Assembly: GCA_963848955.1 (NCBI GenBank)
Contig: CAWKFQ010000012.1
Span: 124,001-188,000 of the forward strand
DNA: 64,000 bases
Direction: 5' to 3'
From: DASUPK01 sp963848955
Lineage (GTDB): Bacteria > Actinomycetota > Thermoleophilia > Solirubrobacterales > 70-9
Below the pieces are notes generated by a model that searched no databases, was not told the DNA's origin, and was given only the letters and a program-made list of their open reading frames with translations. Positions 56,222 to 63,392 of the stretch are shown one piece after another; position 1 is the stretch's first letter; the number at the start of each line of letters is the position of its first letter. The translations under genes and the position numbers were made by a program.

Positions 56222-56347
56222 TCACGCGCTTGAGCGGCTGACCGCCACCCCGAGTCGTCGCACCTCGAGAGGGCTGCTGTCCTTGTCGAGGACGACGACG
56301 ATGTTCTGGGCGCGGAAGCAGAACAATTGCCGATCAGGCTGACACAC
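56222..56347 (-). CDS. Possible very small protein
   Basis: 41 codons from GTG 56347: FCFRAQNIVVVLDKDSS then a short Arg/Val tail. The amphipathic VVVLDKD string looks coding, and it fills the gap exactly between two stops. It could also be a remnant of a longer protein. Too short for certainty. Confidence 0.25.
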   Translation of the reverse strand: MCQPDRQLFCFRAQNIVVVLDKDSSPLEVRRLGVAVSRSSA

Positions 56348-56357
56348 TGAATCCAGC

Positions 56358-56516
56358 ATGCCCCCGGTCCCGATCCTCGCTCATGTCGGCCACTGGTACC
56401 TCTGGGTGCCGTATGCGATCCCGGTCGCGATCGTGTTGGCCGCCTCCTTCAGGGCTTTCAGGCAGCAGCGCCGCGAGGACCGCTTGGAGGCAGGGGCCGA
56501 GAAGCCGAATCGCTGA
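56358..56516 (+). CDS. Small membrane protein (52 aa)
   Basis: 52 aa, ATG 56358: PILAHVGHWYLWVPYAIPV, then one membrane helix and a basic end (FRAFRQQRREDRLEAG). It matches a widespread tiny actinobacterial membrane protein type that begins ...LAHLGHWY. Its 3' end overlaps the convergent membrane-protein gene by 59 bp. A partial second copy of its end lies at 57627. Confidence 0.55.
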   Translation: MPPVPILAHVGHWYLWVPYAIPVAIVLAASFRAFRQQRREDRLEAGAEKPNR

Positions 56517-57276
56517 CAGGTCGACGGCGAGCCGACAGCTCGAGCACGGCGAGCGTGAGAGCGATCGGAACCGTGGCCGGCAGCTCCGAGACGAAGAAGA
56601 AGAGCAGGTCGAAGGCCAGCGCCAGGCAGGCGGCCAGACCGGTGGCGCGAAGCTGCAGCTGACGCTCGCCCGCGAGCATTGCGCCAAGGACCCCGGCGAC
56701 GAACAGATCCCCGAAGCCGAGCACGGCATCTCCGAAATGTGCGAACTGCAGCTGCGGCAGGCTGGCAGCAGGCGCGGCGGCGTTCAGCACGGCATTCGGG
56801 CTCTGCAGCAGGTCGCCGGTCACGAGGCACGCGTCCACGATCGCCATCGCATAGATCCCGAGCCTGAGCCAGCGAACGGGAACCACCGCCGCGATCAGTG
56901 TCCCGAGAGCGACGCACGCCAGCGCCGAGAGGGCGAGCGCCGCAGCCTCTCCGGTGAGCGTCTCCGGGATGGCCCAGGCGAGTGCGAACAGCGGGATCGG
57001 CAGGACCGCGAGTCCAATTCGAGCACCGTGCATCGCCCAGGCGAGGGCGAGGGCGGCCAGGATCGGAACCGCGACCAGCGCCAGGTAGGTGAGTGCGTCG
57101 GCGAGTCCCGGAACGAGCGCGATGCCGCTGACGACGACAACGATTGATCCCGGGAGAACGACCGCCCACCACCGGCTTTCGAGCCGAACGGCAAAGGGCA
57201 GGCTTCGCCTCGCGGGAAGCGCGACCAGGGTCGCCTGAATGAGGCTGAGGATCGCGATCGAGGGTGCGAAGGACAT
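56458..57276 (-). CDS. Polytopic membrane protein, candidate GxGD (presenilin-like) intramembrane protease
   Basis: 272 aa, about nine hydrophobic helices. One helix holds IYAMAIVDACLV (Asp148) and the next GFGDLFVAGVLGAMLA (G187-F-G189-D190); the last helix has ELPATVPIALTLAVLE (P237-I-A-L240). Two Asp in adjacent helices, GxGD in the second and a PAL-like motif in the last helix are the marks of presenilin/signal-peptide-peptidase proteases; the YD motif is weakened to VD. Could also be a structural membrane protein with chance motifs. In a membrane gene run with a cupredoxin-like protein. Confidence 0.62.
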   Translation of the reverse strand: MSFAPSIAILSLIQATLVALPARRSLPFAVRLESRWWAVVLPGSIVVVVSGIALVPGLADALTYLALVAVPILAALALAWAMHGARIGLAVLPIPLFALAWAIPETLTGEAAALALSALACVALGTLIAAVVPVRWLRLGIYAMAIVDACLVTGDLLQSPNAVLNAAAPAASLPQLQFAHFGDAVLGFGDLFVAGVLGAMLAGERQLQLRATGLAACLALAFDLLFFFVSELPATVPIALTLAVLELSARRRPVSDSASRPLPPSGPRGAAA

Positions 57277-57303
57277 AGCTCAGGGGGCCGAGAACGGCCG
57301 TTC

Positions 57304-57527
57304 TCAGCGGTCCTGGGTGTGCTCGATCGGCGCCTGCGTCTGATCGGGGTGCACGGGGGCGACGATCCCTTGAGCGCCACCGTCGACCCCAATGTGGCGG
57401 CGACGAAGATGCCCGCGGTCGCAGCCTTGAGTCGCCTGTCAGTCAACCAGCTGTGATGCTGTGCCTGGAGCCAGGACCTCGCTCCGCTGGCCCCCGCCAT
57501 CGCGGCCATTGCACATGCGGCGCACAT
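57304..57527 (-). CDS. Small membrane-anchored protein (frameshift at 57367-57369)
   Basis: ~74 aa, ATG 57527: MCAACAMAAMAGASGARSWL, a helix (AATAGIFVAATLGSTVALKG), then, with one G restored in the GGG at 57367-57369, IVAPVHPDQTQAPIEHTQDR and a stop. As read, the frame runs on 400 bp into the neighbouring gene antisense to sense. CAAC start is unusual and could bind metal. Upstream of the GxGD-like gene in the same direction. Confidence 0.55.
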
Positions 57528-57626
57528 GGAACGAAAGCTACCGCCGGTAGCTAAACCGACCCACCCCTGCAGGTCACGCACGCTCCGCGGAGGGTCACGT
57601 CGTGGCTCGAGACGTTGAAGTCCGGT

Positions 57627-57692
57627 CGTTACCGCGCATTCAAGCAGCAGCGCCGCGAGGATCGCGCTCGCGATCAGGCCAGCCGGCCCTAG
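57627..57692 (+). repeat. Partial duplicate of the 56358 small gene
   Basis: Codes RYRAFKQQRREDRARDQ in the same frame style as FRAFRQQRREDRLEAG of the gene at 56358-56516; the DNA CAGCAGCGCCGCGAGGA is shared. Only the C-terminal third is present, with no helix upstream, so it looks like a degraded copy left by a duplication ~1.2 kb apart. Confidence 0.5.
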
Positions 57693-57719
57693 GGGGCCGA
57701 GTCGTCGCCGTGGAGGCTG

Positions 57720-57923
57720 TTACTCCACGGGTGCGTCGAGCGCGTCCCAGTCGTCCTTGCTGGCGAACTTCGTCAGCTTCGTCCCCTCGTTGACCGCCTT
57801 GAACGCGTAGCGGACCTGGGTCTTGCCGTCCTTGCCCTGACGCTCATAGGTGGTCTTGGTGACATCGGACTCGGGGATCTGAACCTTCTCACGCTTCTTG
57901 ACGTCGTAGAACTCGATCGCCAT
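57720..57923 (-). CDS. Small conserved hypothetical protein
   Basis: 67 aa from ATG 57923 (MAIEFYDVKKREKVQIPESDV), Lys-rich, ending FASKDDWDALDAPVE. Preceded by GGAGAT. Looks like a compact beta-strand protein with a conserved YERQGKDGKTQVRYAFKAV core. Similar short proteins occur in other bacteria without assigned function. Confidence 0.68.
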   Translation of the reverse strand: MAIEFYDVKKREKVQIPESDVTKTTYERQGKDGKTQVRYAFKAVNEGTKLTKFASKDDWDALDAPVE

Positions 57924-58061
57924 TCGGGAATCTCCTCTCGTCACGCCTGTCCCGGCTAACCGGGGCGGGAATTGATCTTATTTTGCAGCCTCGGTGGGCG
58001 CGGCCGCAGGCAGAGGATTCCCGCCCCCTCGGACGTTCATTTCGCGCCCGGCGCCCGTCGC

Positions 58062-58787
58062 CTAGCCCCCGATCAGCGAGATTGCGAAAATCGCTGCAAA
58101 TCCCAGCAATGTGAGGCCGACGCGGCCCCACGAGGCGTGCTCGTGGGCCTCGGGAAGGAGGTCGGTCGCCCCCATGTAGAGGAAGAACCCGGCGTAGAAG
58201 GACAGCAGGTGCCCGAGGGTGGCATCGGAGACGTGGGACAGCGCCCCGACGGTCGCTCCGAGGAGGGGCGCCACCGCGTCGGCGACGAGCCAGCGGATCG
58301 CCTGTGCGCGGTTCTGTGACTGATTGAGGACGAAGCTCACGGTGTTGAGGCCGTCGGCGAAGTCGTGGGAAAGGACCGCGATGAGCACGAACACGCCGGT
58401 GGAGGTGTTGGCCCCGAATGCCAGTCCCACCGCGAGGCCGTCGATGAAACTGTGCGCCGAGAGCCCCAGCGCCCCGAAGGTCCCCACCTGACCATGCGCC
58501 CGGGCGTCCGCGGGCTCGTCGCGGTGATGGAGCACGAGCAGGCGCTCGAAGAGAAAGAACGTCAAGAACCCCGCACCCATGAGGGCTCCGATGGCGGTCG
58601 AACCATCCGGGAGGAGATCGATCGCCTCGGGCAGGACGTCGAAGAGCGCGACCGCGACCACGATCCCGCCACTGAGGGCTATCACCGTCGGGAGCGAATG
58701 GGCCATGCGCAGCGCAAGAACTCCGCCGGCCATGGTGGTGACCACCGCGAACGCCGTCAGCGGGATTGCGATCAGCTGGCCGTCCAC
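58062..58787 (-). CDS. ZIP-family divalent metal transporter
   Basis: 241 aa, eight helices. Metal-site helices: SAHSFIDGLAVGLAFG and SHDFADGLNTVSFVL, with their His and Asp/Glu ligands. A cytoplasmic His/Asp loop (LHHRDEPADARAHGQV) lies between helices 3 and 4. Likely imports zinc. Starts 3 bp after the Fur-family gene, so the two form a Zur-controlled operon. Confidence 0.9.
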   Translation of the reverse strand: MDGQLIAIPLTAFAVVTTMAGGVLALRMAHSLPTVIALSGGIVVAVALFDVLPEAIDLLPDGSTAIGALMGAGFLTFFLFERLLVLHHRDEPADARAHGQVGTFGALGLSAHSFIDGLAVGLAFGANTSTGVFVLIAVLSHDFADGLNTVSFVLNQSQNRAQAIRWLVADAVAPLLGATVGALSHVSDATLGHLLSFYAGFFLYMGATDLLPEAHEHASWGRVGLTLLGFAAIFAISLIGG

Positions 58788-58790
58788 GGC

Positions 58791-59240
58791 TCAGGCTCCG
58801 GCGCAGCGCCGGCACTCGCCGTGGATCACGAGGTCGTGACCGCTCATCGAGTGCTTCAGGCCGCCCGCCAGCCGCTCGAGCTGCTTCTCCAGCCGCTCGT
58901 CGTCAAACGGTGTGACCCGCCCGCAGCTGTGGCAGACGGCGTGGTGATGATGCTCACCCCCGGGGGTGACCGGCTCGAAGCGTGCGCCGGCTCCGCCGAA
59001 GTCGACCCGCTGCACGAGCCCCATGTCATGCAGTAGATCGAGGGCTCGATAGATGCTGGCGATGCCGGTCTCGCTCCCGGCCCGTCGGAGCCTTTCGTGG
59101 ATCTCCTGGGCAGAGAGACAGCAGTCCTGGCGGGCAAGGAGTCCCACGACGGCATCGCGTGCGCCCCCAGAGCGGTGCCCCGCATCGGTGAGCGCCGTGC
59201 GCGCAGTCCGTTCCCAATCAGGCGCCGACCCGTGAGCCAC
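58791..59240 (-). CDS. Fur-family regulator, probable Zur
   Basis: 149 aa. Winged helix (LLARQDCCLSAQEIHERLRRAG...IASIYRALDLLHDMGLVQRV), then HHHHAVCHSCGRVTPF and CRRC with the two structural CxxC pairs and His ligands. Cotranscribed with a ZIP transporter, and an operator-like repeat lies upstream, so zinc sensing (Zur) is the best call. ATG 59240. Confidence 0.88.
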   Translation of the reverse strand: MAHGSAPDWERTARTALTDAGHRSGGARDAVVGLLARQDCCLSAQEIHERLRRAGSETGIASIYRALDLLHDMGLVQRVDFGGAGARFEPVTPGGEHHHHAVCHSCGRVTPFDDERLEKQLERLAGGLKHSMSGHDLVIHGECRRCAGA

Positions 59241-59261
59241 GGCGGCAGGCTAGCAGCTAAC

Positions 59262-59276
59262 TGAGATTGATTCTCA
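59262..59276 (-). promoter_or_regulatory. Fur/Zur-type box upstream of the zur-ZIP operon
   Basis: TGAGATTGATTCTCA, an almost perfect 7-1-7 inverted repeat of the Fur superfamily, 22 bp before the zur ATG. A/T-rich flanks (CTAA..., ...TTATCG) fit a -10 region. Strong candidate for autoregulation of zur and the ZIP gene. Confidence 0.6.
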
Positions 59277-59282
59277 TTATCG

Positions 59283-59891
59283 CTAGGCGCGATCCATCTC
59301 GTCCGCGAGCCGCGGGTGGTGATAGGCGCCGGGACTACGCAGGGCCTCCAGGACTTGCTCTCGGCTTCGGTCGTCCTTGTCCTGACTCATCTTCACCTTG
59401 CAGACGAATCTCGTGATCGGAATGCGCATGCCGACGGTTCCGCGCGACAACCGCTCACCGATCTCAGGGTCGAGGTAGGCCGGCGTCTCCGCGTGTCGCT
59501 CGAAGTGCTGGACCAGGCGGGTCAGAACAGCCAGATTCTCTTCCGGTTCGAGGATCTCGGGAACGCCGTAGCAGTGCGCGACGCTGAAGTTCCACGTCGG
59601 AACGCGCGTTGCCTGCTCGCTGTACCAGCTCGGCGAGATATAGCCGTGAGGCCCAGCCACAATGAGGAGAACCTCAGAGTCTCCAAGGTCATGGATTCGC
59701 TCGTCGGGCCTGCCCACATGCGTGACGACCGTCAGTTGCTCGGGTGCCGCCCGATCGTCCAGCAGCACCGGATAGTGAGACGCGACCAGCTCTTCACCGT
59801 TGTGGCTGACGATGGTCGCCCAAGGGTTCTCGGCAATCAGTCGTCGTACGACCGCCGCGTCAGTCACCGCATGCTTCGGGTTGTGGCGCAT
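59283..59891 (-). CDS. FMN-binding PaiB-like protein
   Basis: 202 aa, ATG 59891. PaiB family: WATIVSHNGEELVASHYPVLLDD, ...GPHGYISPSWY, VPTWNFSVAHCYG, LSRGTVGMRIPITRFVCKVKMSQ. FMN-binding split-barrel fold. Named a transcriptional repressor in Bacillus, but may be a flavin enzyme. Follows sufD in the same direction, 26 bp away. Confidence 0.87.
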   Translation of the reverse strand: MRHNPKHAVTDAAVVRRLIAENPWATIVSHNGEELVASHYPVLLDDRAAPEQLTVVTHVGRPDERIHDLGDSEVLLIVAGPHGYISPSWYSEQATRVPTWNFSVAHCYGVPEILEPEENLAVLTRLVQHFERHAETPAYLDPEIGERLSRGTVGMRIPITRFVCKVKMSQDKDDRSREQVLEALRSPGAYHHPRLADEMDRA

Positions 59892-59917
59892 CGCCGCCGA
59901 GCCTAGCGGCCGCCCGC

Positions 59918-61161
59918 CTAAGCAGGCTGAACCTGGCGCTCGCCCAGGATCTCTCCCAGGCGTCGCTCCAGGGCGACCGAGACCGCCGCCCTCACCGGGC
60001 CCGTCGTCGAGACGCTCGACCAGCGCCTCGAGGAAGCCCTCGATGATCAGGCGCTTCGCCTCATCGTCGGAGAGGCCGTGTGAGCGCAGGTAGTGGAGCT
60101 GCTCGGCGTCGATCTGGGCGACGGCGGCGGCGTGGGTGCAGCGCACGTCGTTGGCCTCGATCTCCAGACCCGGGATCGCGTCCGCGTGCGCCGACTTCGA
60201 GAGCAGCAGGTTGCGGCTCTCCTGAAAGGCGTCGGTCTGCTGGGCTCCCGGGTCGACGCGGATCATCCCGCGCCAGACCGCGGTGGCCGACTCCTCGAGA
60301 ACGCCGCGGAAGGCGAGGTCGGAGGTCGTGTTCTCTGCGGCGTGCTCCTGGGTGGTGTCGAAGTCGAGGTGCTGGGTGCCGTTGCCGGCGTAGGCGCCGG
60401 TCACGCGGGCACTCGAGCCCTGGCCCGCCAGCCTCGTCTCCATCCGGACCTTGCCTCGAGCCGAGCCGAAGCCGAGCGCCACCCAGTCGAGGTGTGCGTC
60501 GCGCTCCACCTCGGCGCGCTGGGTGCCGAAGACCCAGCTGCGCTCGCTCAGACCCTGGGCGGTGACGTAGCGCAGGTTGGCGCCGGGGCCGACCCAGATC
60601 TCGGTGACGGTGTTGAAGAGGGAGTCCGGGTTGGAGTCGGTCGAGAGCCACTGCTCCCAGACCTCTGCCTCGGCGCCCTCCTCGAGCACGATCAGCGTCC
60701 GGAAGGAGAGCGCCGTGGCCTCGGCGTCCTGGACCGCCGCGATCAGCGCCGGCGCCTCGAGGCGCTTGCCCGCGGGGCACGTAGACGAGCGCGCCGCCGC
60801 GCCAGGCGCTGTCGTTGCGCGCTACGAATGGATCGTCGCCCGGCGCCAGCGACCCGAGCATTTCGCGGAGGTGCGGAAAGCGCTCGAGAGAGCTCTCCAG
60901 CGAGGCGACCAGCGGCTCGTGCGGGCGCCCGTCGCCATCGACGTCGACCGACGCCCCCTCGAGGGTGGCGCCATCCACCTGGACGACCAGATGATCGGAG
61001 CCCTCAGGCGGATTGAGTACCCCGTCGGCCCGTGCGCGGGCCTCTGGGTCGCCACCTGTGGCCGCGTCATAGGCGTCCAGGTCGAGCTCGGAGAGGTCCG
61101 TGAACTCCCAGCCGCGGGTCTTCTGCGTCGGCAGCGGCGGTGCCGCGCCGCCGTCAGCCAA
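59918..61161 (-). CDS. sufD: Fe-S assembly scaffold subunit SufD (two frameshifts)
   Basis: ~413 aa when repaired; partner of SufB in the scaffold. WEFTDLSELDLDAYD at the start, LVYVPRGK, then ...GAEAEVWEQWLS, the C-terminal beta-helix and LHYLRSHGLSDDEAKRLIIEGF. An extra base at ~60769 (GGGCAAG should read GGGAAG) and one at 59997-60002 (GGGCCC run) break the frame; without them it ends LGEILGERQVQPA at 59918. ATG 61161 overlaps the end of sufB. Confidence 0.88.
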
Positions 61162-62602
61162 TCGAGCCCTCCATCTGCAGCTCGATCAGGCGGTTCATCT
61201 CGACGGCGTACTCCATCGGGAGCTCCTTGGTGATCGGCTCGATGAAGCCGTTGACGATCATCTTCGAGGCCTCCTCCTCGTCGAGGCCACGGGACTGGAG
61301 GTAGAAGATCTGCTCCTCGCCGATCTTCGAGACGGTCGCCTCGTGGCCGACGTCGACGTCGTCCTCGCTGATCCTGATCGTCGGGTAGGTGTCCGAGCGC
61401 GACTCCTCGTCGAGCAGGAGCGCGTCGCAGACGACCTTCGACTTCGACTCAGAGGCGCCCTTGGCGATCTCGAGCAGGCCGCGGTAGCTGGTCCGGCCCT
61501 TGTCCTTGGAGATCGACTTGGAGAAGATCGACGAGGTCGTCTTCGGCGCCGCGTGGATGATCTTGCCGCCGGCGTCCTGGTGCTGGCCCTCGCCCGCGAA
61601 GGCGATCGAGAGGATCTCTCCGTGGGCTCGCTCGCCCAGCAGGTAGATCGACGGGTACTTCATGGTCAGCTTGGAGCCGAGGTTGCAGTCGACCCACTCC
61701 ATCGTCGCGTCCTCGTGGGCGACCGCCCGCTTGGTGACGAGGTTGAAGACGTTCTGCGACCAGTTCTGGACGGTCGTGTAGCGAACCCGGGCGCTCTTCT
61801 TCGCCACGATCTCGACCACGGCGGAGTGCAGCGAGTCGGTCGAGTAGGTCGGTGCCGTGCAGCCCTCGATGTAGTGGACGTCGGAGCCCTCCTCGGCGAT
61901 GATCAGCGTGCGCTCGAACTGGCCCATGTTCTCGGTGTTGATCCGGAAGTAGGCCTGCAGCGGCATCGCGACCGAGACGCCGGCCGGGACGTAGACGAAG
62001 GAGCCGCCCGACCAGACGGCCGAGTTGAGCGCGGCAAGCTTGTTGTCGTTGGGCGGGATGATCGTCGCCCAGTACTCGCGGACCAGGTCCTCGTGCTCGC
62101 GGAGGGCGGTGTCCATGTCGGTGAAGATCACGCCCTGCTCCTCGAGCTTCTCGTTCACCTGGTGGTAGACGACCTCGGACTCGTACTGGGCGCCGACGCC
62201 AGAGAGGAACTTGCGCTCCGCCTCGGGGATGCCGAGGCGGTCGAACGTGTTCTTGATGTCCTCGGGCACCTCGGACCAGTCGCGGCTGTTCTTCTCGGAG
62301 GCGCGGACGAAGTAGTGGATGTCGTTGAAGTCGATCTGGTTGAGGTTGCCGCCCCACTGCGGGGTCGGGCGCGACTCGAAATGCTCGTACGCCTTGATTC
62401 GGAAGTCGCGCATCCACTGGGGCTCGTCCTTGTACTCGGAGATCGATTCGACGACCTCACGGGAGAGGCCCTTCGGGGACTTGTAGGCATAGCCGGTCTC
62501 GGAGTCGTGGAAGCCGAACTTCTCCTTGTAGTCGGCGTTGATGCCGGCGAGCTCGCGCTCCTCGGCGGGGCGCTCTGGTGCGGCGGTCTCGGGCGTGGCC
62601 AT
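61154..62602 (-). CDS. sufB: Fe-S assembly scaffold subunit SufB
   Basis: 482 aa, full length. SFVYVPAGVSVAMPLQAYFRIN, EGCTAPTYSTDSLHSAVVEIVAKK (with the key Cys), and the C-terminal FYLQSRGLDEEEASKMIVNGF all match SufB. Forms the SufBC2D scaffold, but sufC is not adjacent. Upstream Rieske gene ends exactly before its ATG; sufD overlaps its stop by 8 bp, so Rieske-sufB-sufD are one transcript. Confidence 0.94.
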   Translation of the reverse strand: MATPETAAPERPAEERELAGINADYKEKFGFHDSETGYAYKSPKGLSREVVESISEYKDEPQWMRDFRIKAYEHFESRPTPQWGGNLNQIDFNDIHYFVRASEKNSRDWSEVPEDIKNTFDRLGIPEAERKFLSGVGAQYESEVVYHQVNEKLEEQGVIFTDMDTALREHEDLVREYWATIIPPNDNKLAALNSAVWSGGSFVYVPAGVSVAMPLQAYFRINTENMGQFERTLIIAEEGSDVHYIEGCTAPTYSTDSLHSAVVEIVAKKSARVRYTTVQNWSQNVFNLVTKRAVAHEDATMEWVDCNLGSKLTMKYPSIYLLGERAHGEILSIAFAGEGQHQDAGGKIIHAAPKTTSSIFSKSISKDKGRTSYRGLLEIAKGASESKSKVVCDALLLDEESRSDTYPTIRISEDDVDVGHEATVSKIGEEQIFYLQSRGLDEEEASKMIVNGFIEPITKELPMEYAVEMNRLIELQMEGSIG

Positions 62603-62936
62603 CTAGGCAACCTCCAGCTTGACTGTGTCGTCCTCGATCGTGACCGGGTAGGTGGTGACCGGTTGGTAGGCGGGGAGGGTCTTCGGCCGACCGGACGTGA
62701 GGTCGAACAAGGACCCGTGGCGTGGGCACTCCACGGTACAGGCGTCGGCGTCGAATGGGCCCTCGGCGAGGGGGCCGTCGTCATGCGAGCAGCGGTCCTC
62801 GACCGCATAGAGCGTCCCGCCGCAGTTGAAGACGCCGATCTTGTACCCCTTCGGGGCCTTCGACCAGCTTCATCTCGCCGCTCGGCAACTCGCTCGAGGG
62901 GCAGACGTCGACCTGTTGTTTCGTGCCTTCAGTCAC
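62603..62936 (-). CDS. Rieske-type [2Fe-2S] ferredoxin (frameshift at ~62853)
   Basis: ~110 aa when repaired, GTG 62936. An extra base in CCCGAAGGGG (~62853) breaks the frame after MKLVEGP; without it: KGYKIGVFNCGGTLYAVEDR. Cluster ligands CSH and CPRHG (CxH...CxxH) are intact, then FDLTSGRPKTLPAYQPVTTYPV. Ends exactly before sufB. Likely electron donor for Fe-S biogenesis or an associated oxygenase (inference). Confidence 0.82.
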
Positions 62937-62962
62937 GTTATTCCTACTCAGCAGGTCGGATT

Positions 62963-63379
62963 TTAGCTGGTGGGGCCGCTGGCCTGGCTATCGAGGCCGG
63001 CGGCCTTCAGCGCGGTGCCCCGGTCGTGGAACTCCTGGACGCGGACGCACTTGTCCTCCCCGTTGAAGCTGAAGACCTGGGCAATCTTGTCGGCGATCTG
63101 CAGGCCCGTGATGTCGTTGCGCCCCCAGCGATGGGCGATCACGACGACGTGGTCCCCAGCGTCGATCACCTCCTCCGGAGCGAACTTGAGCTGACCGACC
63201 GCGCCCCGCCAGCGTGACCAGAACTCCTGCACTCCCTCTAAGCCCTTGTAGGTCCCCGGGAAGGGATCGCGCTCGGGCGCGATCCACTCGACCTCCGGCG
63301 ACATGTGTTCGAGGATCCAGTGCGGGTCCTCGGAGTTCCAGGCTTCGAACCCCTCTCTGACAAGGTTCACGCGATCCAT
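62963..63379 (-). CDS. SnoaL/NTF2-like domain protein
   Basis: 138 aa. Starts VNLVREGFEAWNSEDPHWILEHMSPEVEW, the classical NTF2/SnoaL pattern, followed by GTYKGLEGVQEFWSRW and a strand-rich C-terminus. Small cavity fold; no catalytic residues visible. Located between the SUF genes and the GMC oxidoreductase, 26 bp upstream of the Rieske start. Confidence 0.8.
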   Translation of the reverse strand: MDRVNLVREGFEAWNSEDPHWILEHMSPEVEWIAPERDPFPGTYKGLEGVQEFWSRWRGAVGQLKFAPEEVIDAGDHVVVIAHRWGRNDITGLQIADKIAQVFSFNGEDKCVRVQEFHDRGTALKAAGLDSQASGPTS

Positions 63380-63392
63380 CGCCGGGGAAACG

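Noticed and set aside
54616..56241. 541-codon frame overlapping the cupredoxin-like and polytopic genes
   Set aside because: Arg-rich shadow in another frame; the membrane protein frame has coherent helices and coupling.
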